A stretch of 64,000 nucleotides of DNA from Kineococcus rubinsiae (GCF_011839805.1 NZ_VWPY01000004.1:95052-159051); one strand, 5' to 3'; shown: positions 37,892 through 47,721, counted from the first letter of the stretch. Numbers and translations are program-made. Notes: generated from the letters alone by a model not told the origin.

Positions 37892-38938
37892 ATGAGCGAG
37901 ACCAGCACGGGCACTCCGGGCGGCAGCACGGGGTACGTGAACCCGACGGGTGACTTCCGGCGCGACCAGCGCTACATCGAGACACGGATCACCGCCGACG
38001 GCCGCGACGGCTACCCCGTCGAGGCCGGCCGCTACCGCCTCGTCGTCAGCCGGGCCTGCCCCTGGGCCAACCGGGCGATCATCGTGCGCCGCCTGCTCGG
38101 GCTGGAGTCCGCGCTGTCGATGGGCGTCTGCGGCCCGACGCACGACGAGCGCAGCTGGACGTTCGACCTGGACCCGGACGGACGCGACCCGGTGCTCGGC
38201 ATCGAGCGGCTGCAGGAGGCGTTCTTCGCGCGCATCCCGGGCTACGACCGCGGCATCACGGTCCCGGCGATCGTCGACGTCCCGACCGGTCAGGTCGTCA
38301 CCAACGACTTCCCGCAGATGACGATCGACCTCTCGCTGGAGTGGATGGAGTTCCACCGCGAGGGTGCGCCGCAGCTGTACCCGGAGCACCTGCGCGAGGA
38401 GATCGACGCCGTCAACCGCGACGTGTTCCGCGACGTGAACAACGGCGTCTACCGCGCGGGCTTCGCGGGCACCCAGGAGGCGTACGAGAAGGCCTACGAC
38501 CGGTTGTTCGCCCGCCTGGACCAGCTGTCCGAGCGCCTGGAGCGCCAGCGCTACCTCGTGGGCGACACGATCACCGAGGCCGACGTGCGGCTGTTCACCA
38601 CGCTCGCGCGCTTCGACGCCGTCTACCACGGGCACTTCAAGTGCAACCGGTCCAAGCTCGCCGAGATGCCGGTGCTGTCGGCGTACTTCCGCGACCTGTA
38701 CCAGACCCCGGGCTTCGGCGACACGACGGACGTGCTGCACATCAAGCAGCACTACTACGTCGTGCACCGCGACATCAACCCGACGGGGATCTTCCCGAAG
38801 GGGCCGGACCTGTCGGGCTGGCTGGAGCCGCACGGCCGGGAGGCGCTGGGCGGCAGGCCCTTCGGCGACGGGACGCCCCCGCCGCCGCCCGTGGCCGGCG
38901 AAGAGGTCCCCGCCGGGCACTCGCCGCACACCAGCTGA
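37892..38938 (+). CDS. Xi-class glutathione S-transferase / glutathionyl-hydroquinone reductase family
   Basis: 348-aa ECM4/YqjG-type thioltransferase. The catalytic Cys motif is CPWANRAIIVRRLLGLE near residues 54-70. The long insert with TVPAIVD and the C-terminal helical domain ending YLVGDTITEADVRLFTTLARFDAVYHGHFKCN are diagnostic. Actinobacteria usually lack glutathione, so the thiol partner may be mycothiol (inference). The ATG follows GGAGGAG. A Pro-rich tail follows the enzyme core. A hairpin terminator lies 20 nt downstream. Confidence 0.9.
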   Translation: MSETSTGTPGGSTGYVNPTGDFRRDQRYIETRITADGRDGYPVEAGRYRLVVSRACPWANRAIIVRRLLGLESALSMGVCGPTHDERSWTFDLDPDGRDPVLGIERLQEAFFARIPGYDRGITVPAIVDVPTGQVVTNDFPQMTIDLSLEWMEFHREGAPQLYPEHLREEIDAVNRDVFRDVNNGVYRAGFAGTQEAYEKAYDRLFARLDQLSERLERQRYLVGDTITEADVRLFTTLARFDAVYHGHFKCNRSKLAEMPVLSAYFRDLYQTPGFGDTTDVLHIKQHYYVVHRDINPTGIFPKGPDLSGWLEPHGREALGGRPFGDGTPPPPPVAGEEVPAGHSPHTS

Positions 38939-38957
38939 GGGACGCCCCCGACGCGAC

Positions 38958-38995
38958 GCGCGCGGTGGCCCGGGACGACCCGGACCACCGCGCGC
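38958..38995. terminator. 17-bp hairpin between convergent GST and aldo/keto reductase genes
   Basis: The arms 38958-38974 and 38979-38995 pair at 16 of 17 positions around an ACGA loop. Core arms are GCGGTGG and CCACCGC. Confidence 0.75.
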
Positions 38996-39002
38996 GCTCG
39001 TG

Positions 39003-39986
39003 TCACCAGCGGTCGTGCACGTGCTCCGCGACGAGCTCGTCGTAGACGGCCCGCACGGCCGCGGACTGCTCCGCGGTCGGCGCCGGCAGGTCCGCGGCGG
39101 CGGCGTTGCCCTGGGCCTGGCCCGCGTTGCGCGCCCCGGGGATCACGACGCTGACGCCGGGCTGCTCGACGATCCAGCGCAGCGAGAACGCCGCGAGCGG
39201 GACGTCGCCGGCGACGGCCTTCAGGCGCCGCGCGGCCTCGACCCCGACGGGGAACGGCACGCCCGCGAAGGTCTCGCCGATGTCGAAGGCGGAGCCGTCG
39301 CGGTTGTAGGTGCGGTGGTCGTCGGCGCCGAAGGTGGTGTTCTCGTCGTAGCGGCCCGACAGCAGGCCCGAGGCGAGCGGGACGCGCACGACGACCCCGA
39401 CGCCGGCGGCGGCGGCCGCGGGCAGGAACTCCGTGACGGGCTTGAGCCGCAGCGGGTTGAGGATGATCTGCACGCTGGCCACGTTCGGGCGGGCCACGGC
39501 GGTCAGCCCCTCGGCGACGGTCTCGACGGAGACGCCGTAGTTCCTGATCCGGCCCTCCTCGACGAGGGTGTCGAGCGCGTCGTAGACCGCGTCGGTGGAG
39601 TACACGGGCGTCGGCGGGCAGTGCAGCTGCACCAGGTCGAGGGTGTCGACACCGAGGTTGCGGCGGCTGCGGTCGTTCCACGCGCGGAACGCGTCGAGCG
39701 TGTAGGCCGCCGGCGCGTGCGGGTCGGCGCGCCGGCCCATCTTCGTGGCCACGAACGTGCCCTCGGGGGCGCCGTCGGCGAGGAACCGGCCGAGCAGCTG
39801 CTCGCTGCGCCCGTCGCCGTAGACGTCCGCGGTGTCGAAGAACGTCACCCCGGACTCGGCCGCGCCCCGCAGGGTCGCGAGCGCGTCGTCCTCGACGACC
39901 GTGCCCCAGTCACCGCCGAGCTGCCAGCAGCCCAGCCCCACCACGCCGACCTCGCGGCCGGTCCTTCCCAGCGTCTGCGTCTTCAC
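39003..39986 (-). CDS. Aldo/keto reductase
   Basis: 327-aa NADPH-dependent (beta/alpha)8 reductase. The AKR catalytic tetrad is visible: FFDTADVYGDGRSEQLLGRFL (Asp, Tyr), FVATKMG (Lys) and LVQLHCPP (His). The cofactor loop near the C-terminus reads VIPGARNAGQAQGN (IPGxxxxxQxxxN form). It is of the YdjG/AKR11-12 type by length and the LGRTGxEVGVVGLG opening. The substrate is unknown. Confidence 0.9.
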   Translation of the reverse strand: MKTQTLGRTGREVGVVGLGCWQLGGDWGTVVEDDALATLRGAAESGVTFFDTADVYGDGRSEQLLGRFLADGAPEGTFVATKMGRRADPHAPAAYTLDAFRAWNDRSRRNLGVDTLDLVQLHCPPTPVYSTDAVYDALDTLVEEGRIRNYGVSVETVAEGLTAVARPNVASVQIILNPLRLKPVTEFLPAAAAAGVGVVVRVPLASGLLSGRYDENTTFGADDHRTYNRDGSAFDIGETFAGVPFPVGVEAARRLKAVAGDVPLAAFSLRWIVEQPGVSVVIPGARNAGQAQGNAAAADLPAPTAEQSAAVRAVYDELVAEHVHDRW

Positions 39987-40397
39987 GTTGGCCGACCCTA
40001 CGGCCTGCCGGGGGCGACGACCCGACGAGACCGGCGCCCGTCCGCGGTACCGGTGAGTGCGAGCGCTCGCTCAGGACCGCGGCAACCAGCCCGCCGTCGT
40101 CGGCGATGCCCTGCAGGGCCAGCGCCGCGCCCAGGGAGCGGAGTCCCGGGAGGGCCGAGGCGTCCTCGCGCTGGTGGGCGGAGATGGCGCGGACGTCGAG
40201 AGCATCGATCAGCGGGGTCATCGTCCGGCGCCTCCCAGGACGCCGCCTTCCTCGCCACCCACCGCGCCCTGCACCAGGCCCGCTGGGACGCCTCCTCCCC
40301 CGGCGCCCCGGCACCCCTGCCCGAGCAGTAGCGCCGGCGGACGGCCGACGCACGGACGACGGGTTCCGACGCTCCCGGGCCCGCCCGCCCGACTCGA
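39987..40397. other. 411-nt intergenic region without a confident gene
   Basis: It lies between the aldo/keto reductase start and the mprF stop. A minus-strand frame beginning at ATG 40221 reads MTPLIDALDVRAISAHQRED but runs into the aldo/keto reductase in a different frame and has no recognisable family. A plus-strand frame ending at 40331 reads ATHRALHQARWDASSPG without a start. Either could be a decayed gene. I support neither as functional. Confidence 0.4.
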
Positions 40398-43004
40398 TCA
40401 GCCTCGGAGGACGCCCCGCAGACCTCCCCCGACGAGCGTGGCGACGTCGGTCATGACGTTGGGCAGGGCCAGTCCACCGGGCGCAGCCACGTAGCAGGTC
40501 CGCCAGTCCGGGTCGAAGCCCTGCTTGAAGGTGCGCAGGCCCTTGAAGTTGTAGAAGCGCTCGCCGTAGGTCCACAGCAGGTGGCCGAGACGGTCCCACG
40601 GGGACGCCGCGGCGTCGGTCCGCAACCCCGACAGGGGCGCCATCCCCAGGTTGAACGTCGCGAAGCCGTTGTCCTTGGCCCACAGGATGCACTCGACGAA
40701 GAGGAAGGTCATCACGGTGCGTGGACCGTCGGGCAGGCGACGCATGAGGTCGACCTGCACCTCGCGGCCGTCGCCACCGACCCACAGGGTCGCGAAGGCG
40801 GTGATCCGACCCTCGTGCCGGATCACGACCAGGGGGAAGCGGCAGACGTAGTCCTCGTCGAACGCGCCCAGGGAGAAGCGCTTCTCCCTGCCGTTGCGGT
40901 GGGCGAGCCAGACCTCGGAGACCTCGCGCAGCTCGCTCAGCAGCGGCGCGACGTCCGCGGCGGCGACGAACTCGACGACCAGCCCGAGGCGCTGAGACTT
41001 GTTGCGGCAGTTGCGCAGCCCCATCCTGGCCTTGCCGGCGAGCGTGAACCCCGCGAGCGGGACGACGGCCTCCTCCCCGAGCTTGGCCAGGCTCAGCCCG
41101 CACTCGCGGTACAGGTCGACGTGGTCGGTGAGCACGTTGTAGAACGCCGGCCGGCCCCCGTGCCGGTCGATCTCGGCCAGGAAGCTGAGGACGAGCCCCC
41201 GGAAGGCGTCCGGGTCGCCGACCGGGTCCCCCATCACCACCCAGCTGCGCCCCTCGACCTGGTACATGAGGAAGGCCGTGCCGTCGGGGCTGAAGTGGAA
41301 CCGCTTGTCGCCGGTGAAGGCCAGGTGCGACACGCAGCGCCCCGACCGGGCCACGATCGTCGCGACCCTGGCCATCTCCTGCTCGTCCGCGGCCCGCGGA
41401 GCAGGGGCGGTGGCCGAGAAGGCGCGGCGCCCGCCGATGAGGACGCCCACGGTGCCCGCCGCCATCACGAGCCGGTCCAGCGCCGGAGTGTCCTGCGAGA
41501 GGGACGCCACCAGGAGCGGTGCGTCGACGGCGGCGCCCAAGCCGCTGAGCTCGTGCCACCAGACGGCGGTCCCGACCAGCACCGTCGCCAGGACCGGCCG
41601 GAGGACCGTGCGCCGGTGGACCGGGCAGCCACCGCGGTGGAACGCCGACCGGGTGCGGAGGAGGGGCAGGGCGAGCACGGCGGCCGCGGCCGCCAGGACG
41701 AGGTCACCGTGCGTGGCCGCGAGCGCCGCGACGCCGCCCAGGAGCGTCAGGGCGGCGATCCAGGCGCCGCGCAACCGCCGGTGCAGGCCCCCGGCCACGA
41801 GCAGGGCGGCCACCCCGACGAGGCTGGTCGTGACGGCCGAGGGGTCGAGCGTCGCGGACCCCGGCAGGTCTCCGGCCACCACCATGAAGACCCCGGCTCC
41901 GGCGACGCTCAGCGCCAGCACCGCCGGGGTGCGCACGGAGGGGACCCACCGCGGTGAGCGCGGCCCCGCGCTCACCGGCACGACCGCCGCGGCGGAGCGG
42001 CTCGCTGTGACGGCACGGCTCGCTGCGACGGCCCCGGAGGCGCGTCGCGCCTCGTGCACCACGAGCAGGGCAGCGGCCAGGAGCAGCGGCAGCACGTAGT
42101 AGCAGAGCCGGTAGACCACCAGGGCCGCCGCGAGTCCTGCGGGTGACGTGGTGGAGCCGATCAGCACGACCAGGGTTGTCTCGAAGACCCCCAGCCCACC
42201 GGGGAGGTTGCTCACCAGGCCGGCGACGACCGCGATCGCGAAGGCCGCGGCGAAGGGGAGGAAGGCGACCCGGCCCTCGGCGGGCAGGAGCACGTGCAGA
42301 ACCGCCGCCATGCTCAGCCACTCGAACGTGGACAGCAGGACCTGAACCAGCGCCAGGCGGGGGGACGGCCGGTCGACGCGGAGCCGGCGCCGGCCGGACG
42401 GTCGACCCGCCGCGGTCCAGGCGAGGTAGCCGAGGACCGCCGCCACCAGCAGCGCACCGACGGCGAGCACCGCGGTCACCGGCAGGTGCAGCGCCACGGC
42501 GACACCGGTCGGGTCGTGCAGCACTCCGCCGCCGGCCAGGACGGCGGCACCCAGCGCCAGGGTGACCGCGTTGATGCCGACGACCCTGGTGATGGTCGAG
42601 ACCGGGACCTGCCAGCTGGAGTAGACGCGCACCCGCAGCGCCGCCCCCACCAGCGCCGAGGCGCCCAGGTTGTTGCCGAAGGCCGTGGCGATGAAGGAGG
42701 CCGTGCCGTAGCGGCGGTAGGGCAGCGGGTGCCCGACGCAGCGCAGCGCGACGGCGTCGTAGCCCGTCATGGCCAGGTACGACACCGCGGTGAGGACCAG
42801 GGCGGCCACCACGACGCCCGGACCGACCGTCAGCACGTCACCGGCCACCCCGGCCCAGGACAGCCCGCGGAAGGTCCGGTGCAGCACGGCCACGGCAACG
42901 GCGAGCAACCCCACCACGAGCAGGGGGACGAGCAGACGACGCAGAGGAGGAGCTGACACCGTCGGCGGGAGACTCACCCCCCAGGCCTCGGCAGTCCAGA
43001 GCAC
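40398..43004 (-). CDS. mprF: Lysylphosphatidylglycerol synthase/flippase (MprF family)
   Basis: 868-aa integral membrane protein. The N-terminal flippase part has about 14 hydrophobic helices. It includes ATAFGNNLGASALVGAALRVRVYSSW and GLVSNLPGGLGVFETTLVVLIG, both typical of the UPF0104/flippase domain. The C-terminal catalytic domain from about residue 530 contains HLAFTGDKRFHFSPDGTAFLMYQVEGRSWVVMGDPVG and NLGMAPLSGL. It transfers an amino acid from aminoacyl-tRNA to phosphatidylglycerol and flips the product, lowering surface charge. The start could be GTG 43004 or GTG 42977. Confidence 0.92.
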   Translation of the reverse strand: MLWTAEAWGVSLPPTVSAPPLRRLLVPLLVVGLLAVAVAVLHRTFRGLSWAGVAGDVLTVGPGVVVAALVLTAVSYLAMTGYDAVALRCVGHPLPYRRYGTASFIATAFGNNLGASALVGAALRVRVYSSWQVPVSTITRVVGINAVTLALGAAVLAGGGVLHDPTGVAVALHLPVTAVLAVGALLVAAVLGYLAWTAAGRPSGRRRLRVDRPSPRLALVQVLLSTFEWLSMAAVLHVLLPAEGRVAFLPFAAAFAIAVVAGLVSNLPGGLGVFETTLVVLIGSTTSPAGLAAALVVYRLCYYVLPLLLAAALLVVHEARRASGAVAASRAVTASRSAAAVVPVSAGPRSPRWVPSVRTPAVLALSVAGAGVFMVVAGDLPGSATLDPSAVTTSLVGVAALLVAGGLHRRLRGAWIAALTLLGGVAALAATHGDLVLAAAAAVLALPLLRTRSAFHRGGCPVHRRTVLRPVLATVLVGTAVWWHELSGLGAAVDAPLLVASLSQDTPALDRLVMAAGTVGVLIGGRRAFSATAPAPRAADEQEMARVATIVARSGRCVSHLAFTGDKRFHFSPDGTAFLMYQVEGRSWVVMGDPVGDPDAFRGLVLSFLAEIDRHGGRPAFYNVLTDHVDLYRECGLSLAKLGEEAVVPLAGFTLAGKARMGLRNCRNKSQRLGLVVEFVAAADVAPLLSELREVSEVWLAHRNGREKRFSLGAFDEDYVCRFPLVVIRHEGRITAFATLWVGGDGREVQVDLMRRLPDGPRTVMTFLFVECILWAKDNGFATFNLGMAPLSGLRTDAAASPWDRLGHLLWTYGERFYNFKGLRTFKQGFDPDWRTCYVAAPGGLALPNVMTDVATLVGGGLRGVLRG

Positions 43005-43059
43005 GTCCTTGAAGCGAGGGGGTGGGCCCCCTCGTACCGGCCGTGAGGTCGGCGTCGAC

Positions 43060-43968
43060 CTACCCGCGCTCCACCAGGTGGGCGTGCAGTCGGCGGACGG
43101 CGTCGGCGACCTCCGCCGGAGCGTCGAAGGGCTGGTCGTGGCCGCTGGCGATGCGCCGGTGGTCGACCAGGCGCGGGAACGACCGGGCGTGCTCCTGGCA
43201 CGGGCGGGGTCGCAGAGCCGGGTCCTCGGTCGGGTCCAGGACGATCGCGGGCACCTCGAGCGCCGGCAGGGTCGCCAGGAACCGCTCGTCGTCCTCGTAG
43301 CGGGCCGCGCCGGGCACCAGCCCGAAGCGGTGCCGGTAGGAGTGGACGACGACGTCGACGAAGTCGGGGTTGTCGAAGGCGGGCGCCACCCGCTCGAAGT
43401 GCGCCTCCGAGATCGCCCGCGCGGGCGACCACTCGGTCCACAGCTGCCGCGCCAGGTCCCGGCGGTAGCGGCTCAACCCGGCCCGCCCGCGCTCGCCGTG
43501 GAAGTAGTACTGCTACCAGTCGCGGCTCTCCTGCAGCGGCGGCGCGGGGTCGCGGAAGGCGGCGATGTTCTGCACCGAGCACCCCCCGAGGGCGACCACC
43601 CCGCCGACGAGGTCCGGGCGCAGCGCCGCCGCCACGCACGCGGCCCGACCGCCCCAGTCGAAGCCCACGAGGATCGGGGCCTGCAGGTGCAGCGCGTCCA
43701 CCAGGTCTAGGACGTCACGGCCGATCGCCGCCTGCTGGCCGGAGCGCGGCGTCACCTCGGACGTGAACCGGGTCGGCCCGAAGCCGCGGGACCAGGGCGC
43801 GAGGACCCGCGCACCCGCGTCGGCGAGCTCGGCCGCGACGGCCTCGAAGGAGTCCGGGCCGTAGGGGAACCCGTGCAGGAGCAGGACGGGCCAGCCGTCC
43901 TCGGTCCCCGCCGTCTCCACCCCCACCTCGAGCAGTCCGCTGGACACGACGGTGCGGGTGAACGTCAC
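43060..43968 (-). pseudogene. Alpha/beta hydrolase interrupted by one in-frame amber codon
   Basis: Read through, the frame is 302 residues, normal for epoxide hydrolase/haloalkane dehalogenase-type alpha/beta hydrolases. It has VLLLHGFPYG, the nucleophile elbow GFDWGGRA (Asp) and the C-terminal His in IASGHDQPF. A TAG at 43513-43515 interrupts the frame exactly where relatives read a tyrosine in WYQYYFHGERGRAGL. The codons after the stop continue the alignment with no shift. The start is GTG 43968. Unless the base is a sequencing error, only 151 residues are made and the His is lost. Confidence 0.8.
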
Positions 43969-44403
43969 GGGGCCGACGCTAGGCGGGCACCGGTGGGGAG
44001 GCGACACGAGCTCCACCGCCGGAACGCCGGGCCCCACGAGGAGAGGGCGACCGATCACACCTGGAGCTCGTCGCGGCGCCGGACCAGGAAGGTGCGCTGG
44101 GCGTCGTTGCCGGCGCTGTCGACGGCCTGGTCGTAGGCCGGTCCGGCCGAGGTGGACGAGTGTGGTTGCACGCATCAGACGGACCCTCTCCGGCTGCACC
44201 CCGCCGGACGGCACCCGACCCTCGCGCGCCCCGAGATCGGGACGCCCTGCAGGGCTGCGCCCTGCCCGGGATCCTGCGAGACTCTCCCGCCTGGCCGACG
44301 AAGCTGGACCGCTCGCCGTCGCCCCTCTCTGCTGATCGCTCTGGTGCCACCGGTGCCGGAACTTCCGGACCGCTCCTCGTCCCGACCACCGTGGAAGCGA
44401 CAC
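43969..44403. other. 435-nt spacer with a sigma-factor scrap
   Basis: Divergent spacer between the broken hydrolase and the flavin monooxygenase. Apart from the ECF-type fragment at 44055-44144, nothing recognisable was found. A GGAAG sequence at 44392-44396 serves the monooxygenase. Confidence 0.45.
44055..44144 (-). pseudogene. C-terminal remnant of an ECF sigma factor (DUF6596/ECF42-like)
   Basis: The minus strand reads AYDQAVDSAGNDAQRTFLVRRRDELQV and then TGA. This is the usual ending of large ECF sigma factors with a TPR-like tail (AYxxAxxLAxNxAERxFLxxRxxEL). About 30 codons are left and an in-frame TGA lies a short distance upstream, so the rest of the gene is gone. Confidence 0.5.
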
Positions 44404-45984
44404 ATGAGCACCGTGAGCATGGACGACCTGCCCGTCGAGGAGACCGACGTCCTCGTCGTCGGCGCCGGACCCACCGGTCTCATGGCCGGTCTCGTCCTGT
44501 CCCGCCGGGGTGTCACCAGCGTGGTCATCGACCAGAAGGCGGGACCGACGCGGGAGTCCAGGGCGCTGGCGGTGCAGGCCCGCACCATGGAGATCTACGA
44601 CCAGCTCGGCCTCGTCGAGGACGTGATCGCCGGGGCCTACCTGGCCACCGGGATGCAGCTGCGGGCCGCGGGCGAGCCGGCCGCTCTCGATCTGGGACCG
44701 GCTCAACGACCCTTCACCCGCTACCCCGGGATCCACATCTTCGAGCAGAGCCGCAACGAGGAACTGCTGTCCTCCGCCCTCGCCGCAGTCGACAGCGACC
44801 ACGACGATGTCGGCGACGGTGGGCGCGAGGAGCGGGGAGTGCGCTGGCAGCACCGCCTCCTCCACCTCGACGACCACACCGACCGCCCCGGCGGCCGCGT
44901 CGAGGCTCTCCTCGAAGGACCGGGAGGTCGACTGGTCCGCGTGCGGGCCCGCTGGTGCATCGGTGCCGACGGAGCGGGATCCGCAGTGCGAGGCACCCTG
45001 AACCTCCCCTTCGAAGGGACCACGAACGACGCGGTGTTCTGGGTGGCCGACCTGCGCGGCGTCCAGGGACTGCCGGAGAACTCCCTGGCGGCCCGGATGG
45101 GGAAGGCGTCCTTCGCCCTGCTCTTCCCCCTGGGCCCGGACGGCCACGCCCGCGTGGTCTCCATGGTCAACGGCGACAGTGCGGAGCAGACGCCGGTGCT
45201 CGCCGCCGCCCGCACCGATCTCGGACTGGAGTTCACCGCGGTCGAGTGGTTCTCCACCTACCGCGTGCACCACCGCGTCGCCGCCCACTTCGCCAGAGGG
45301 TCGGTGTTCCTGGCCGGTGACGCCGCCCACGTCCACTCACCCGTCGGTGGGCAGGGCATGAACACCGGTCTGCAAGACGCCCACGACCTCGCCAACCTCC
45401 TCGCGGACGTCACCCACGGCTTCGCCCGGCCGGATGCGTTGCCACGGTACGAGCGCGAACGCCGCGCCGTAGCGGTTCACCTGGTCGAGGTCACCGATCG
45501 AGCCTTCGGCCTCGTCTCCCGCAGCACGCGCGGAACCGCGTGGATCCGCCGACGGGCCGTCTCGCTGATCGGGCCGCTGGCCCCGAAGGTCCTGAGCACC
45601 TCGATCGGCGCTCGGGTCGCGGGGTGGCTGGGGCAGTACCGCATCCACTACTCCTTCGCCCCTGAGGGGGCGCCGACCCCCCCGTGGGCCACCGACCGGG
45701 CCGTGGGACGGCGCCTGCCTCCGGCGGGTGACAACACCGACGCCCTGCGGAGCTTCACCTGGCAGTTGCACAGCTACGGGAACCCCGTCGAACGACCCGA
45801 CGCCCCGAGCTGGATCGAGGGCCCCCGCGACTTCGGAGTCGACCCGGCAGCGCGCCTGCGTCCCGACCGGCTCTACCTCATCCGCCCGGATGGTTTCGTC
45901 GCCGCATCCCTCCCCGTGCGCGGGGGTGTCGCCGACGCAGCAGCCCTCCGCTCCGCAGCGCGGGCGCATCAGCTGGCCACCTGA
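44404..45984 (+). CDS. FAD-dependent aromatic-ring-type monooxygenase (PheA/TfdB family)
   Basis: 526-aa flavoprotein hydroxylase. The N-terminal GxGxxG motif is VVGAGPTGLMAGLVLSRRG. The mid-sequence DG motif is GADGAGSAVR, and the GD motif is LAGDAAHVHSPVGGQGMNTG. These place it in the group A monooxygenases acting on phenols or polyketides with NAD(P)H and O2. The ATG at 44404 follows GGAAG. The C-terminal domain (residues about 400-526) is thioredoxin-like, as in phenol hydroxylases. It is intact among decayed neighbours. Confidence 0.88.
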   Translation: MSTVSMDDLPVEETDVLVVGAGPTGLMAGLVLSRRGVTSVVIDQKAGPTRESRALAVQARTMEIYDQLGLVEDVIAGAYLATGMQLRAAGEPAALDLGPAQRPFTRYPGIHIFEQSRNEELLSSALAAVDSDHDDVGDGGREERGVRWQHRLLHLDDHTDRPGGRVEALLEGPGGRLVRVRARWCIGADGAGSAVRGTLNLPFEGTTNDAVFWVADLRGVQGLPENSLAARMGKASFALLFPLGPDGHARVVSMVNGDSAEQTPVLAAARTDLGLEFTAVEWFSTYRVHHRVAAHFARGSVFLAGDAAHVHSPVGGQGMNTGLQDAHDLANLLADVTHGFARPDALPRYERERRAVAVHLVEVTDRAFGLVSRSTRGTAWIRRRAVSLIGPLAPKVLSTSIGARVAGWLGQYRIHYSFAPEGAPTPPWATDRAVGRRLPPAGDNTDALRSFTWQLHSYGNPVERPDAPSWIEGPRDFGVDPAARLRPDRLYLIRPDGFVAASLPVRGGVADAAALRSAARAHQLAT

Positions 45985-46019
45985 GGACCTCAGACCCACC
46001 TGCTGGGAACGCCGACGGG

Positions 46020-46325
46020 GGCAGCGCCGGTGAGCTGGACGTCGCCGACCATGCCATCGCCGTCGTCGACGCCTCGGGCACCCAGGTCGTCCGGGGGATG
46101 GTCGAGCACCCCACCGCCGGCCTCACCCGCACGACCCGCCTGCTGACCCGTGCTGGTGTCGACGAGCTCGCTACCGAACGCGGCGACGGACCCGTCGTCG
46201 ATGCACTGCTCGAGGTCTGGTTCCCCGTCCTCGTCATCGCACCCGGCCACGTCGAGCACCTGCGCCGAGACGACGGACCGCTCGCAGGCGCTGCAGAGCT
46301 CAAGCACGGGGAAGTGTGTCGATGA
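46020..46325 (+). pseudogene. IS110-family transposase N-terminal remnant
   Basis: The frame reads LDVADHAIAVVDASG, then GLTRTTRLL, ERGDGPVVDALLEV and VLVIAPGHVEHLRRDDG. This is the order and spacing of the DEDD_Tnp_IS110 domain (DxxxxHxVAVVD, ExxxGPVVxxLL, VxxIxPxxVxxLRxR). No start codon fits, the frame ends at 46325, and the C-terminal transposase half is missing. Confidence 0.7.
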
Positions 46326-46776
46326 CACGTGTGACCGATCGGGCTGGTCGGAAGCCGCCCGCGCCCGCTGCTCGTGGCCACGCACCTGGCGCGCTCGACG
46401 GTGGACACGGCGACACAGGTCAGCCCTCGGACGGACGACCGGCTCGAGAGGTCAGCTGTGTCGCTCGTCGACGGTGACGCCCGCTGGGCCGGTCACCGAC
46501 GCTGGCCGTGCTCCCCGCTCAGTCGTCTCCGCCGCCCCTCAGGTTCCGGGGTGGGCTCCTCGATCCGAGCTGACCCGCCTCTCGAGGCTCACCTCCACAC
46601 CGGGCGCGGCAGGCCAGGCCGTTCTCCTGCGCCACCTGGGGAGGCAGCTGCTCACCGGCACGACCACGGCCGGCGTCGACGCCGAACTGGTGCTGGTCGA
46701 GGGGGACAGCCTGGGGATCGCGGCGGAGTTCCGAACCTCCTCGCGGACCGGGCGACGATCCCGGCCCGCGGTGTGA
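46326..46776. other. 451-nt stretch with no recognisable gene
   Basis: Between the IS110 remnant and the phosphotriesterase-like gene. One plus-strand frame is open to 46776 (ending DAELVLVEGDSLGIAAEF...), but it has no family resemblance and no convincing start, so it is probably more decayed sequence. Confidence 0.4.
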
Positions 46777-47721
46777 CTACCGCCCGAAGGCGCGGAACGG
46801 GTTGCCGACGCAGAGCTCGTCGACGACGTCCTGCCCGACACCCGCAGCCCGCAGCGCCGGCAGGAACGAACCCGTCAGGTGCGTGAACGGCCGGGGCGTT
46901 CCACCGCCCGGCAGCGCCGGGTCGAACCACCCCGCGTCGTGGGACAGCAGGACCCGGCCGACCTGCCCCGCCTCCAGGCTGTCGAGCACCAGCTGGAGCG
47001 TCCGCGCGTCGTCGGCCTGCCCGACGTCGTCGAACTCGATCCACGCGCCGCGGTCGACGATCGCCTGCCGCAGCGCGGGATCGGGGATGGTCTGCGTGTG
47101 GATCGACAGGAAGCGGTCCGGCGCCAGCCCCTCGGCCACGGCGAGGTCGATCTGGCCCAACACGACCGCCCCGTCCGTGGTGTGGGAGCCGACGAGCGCC
47201 CCGGTGCGCGCCGCGGCCCGGGCCGCCGCGCGCACGACACGCTCCTCGACCGGGCGGATGCCGTCCTCGGCCGCCGAGATCTTGATGAACCCCGCGAGGA
47301 CACCGGAGTCGTCGACGCCCTCGGTGAGCTCACGGTGCATCCACGCCTCGAGCTCGTCGTCGCTCGCGCCGTAGACCCAGTCCGGAACCCACGGTTCCCG
47401 GTAGACGCCGGTCGCGACCACCACGGGCACGCCCGTGCGGCAGCTCACGTCGAGGACGAGGTCGACGCGCCGCCCGAGGCCGGGAGGCGTGCACTCGACG
47501 AGCGCGGTGACCCCGGCGGCGGCCGCCCCGGCCAGCAGGGGTTCCACGACCGAAGCGAACTCCACCGGGTCGGCCTGGGCGAAACCCGGGGAGCCGGCCG
47601 GGCGGAAGTCGACGAGCAGGTGCTCGTGCGGCAGGACGAGGCCGACGTCCTGCGCGCGGAGGGGACCGAGCGTCGTGTGCAGGCGCGGTTCGCGTGCGTC
47701 GGTGCCGAGGGGTTCTGCCAC
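46777..47721 (-). CDS. Phosphotriesterase-family amidohydrolase (PLL/PHP-like)
   Basis: 314-aa TIM-barrel hydrolase with all binuclear metal positions visible. These are HEH in LPHEHLLVDF, the carbamylated Lys in GFIKIS, the two later His in VGSHTTDG and LSIHTQ, and the Asp in LLSHDAGW. The GTG at 47721 follows GGGAGA and starts at the family N-terminus (HTTLGPLRAQDVGLVLPHEH). The family includes phosphotriesterase-like lactonases and homology proteins. A broken lactonase-type gene lies immediately upstream, so lactone hydrolysis is a reasonable but unproven guess. Confidence 0.87.
   Translation of the reverse strand: MAEPLGTDAREPRLHTTLGPLRAQDVGLVLPHEHLLVDFRPAGSPGFAQADPVEFASVVEPLLAGAAAAGVTALVECTPPGLGRRVDLVLDVSCRTGVPVVVATGVYREPWVPDWVYGASDDELEAWMHRELTEGVDDSGVLAGFIKISAAEDGIRPVEERVVRAAARAAARTGALVGSHTTDGAVVLGQIDLAVAEGLAPDRFLSIHTQTIPDPALRQAIVDRGAWIEFDDVGQADDARTLQLVLDSLEAGQVGRVLLSHDAGWFDPALPGGGTPRPFTHLTGSFLPALRAAGVGQDVVDELCVGNPFRAFGR

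Noticed and set aside
39910..40221. Small minus-strand gene starting MTPLIDALDVRAIS
   Set aside because: It overlaps the start of the aldo/keto reductase in a different frame, has no family resemblance and no ribosome binding site.
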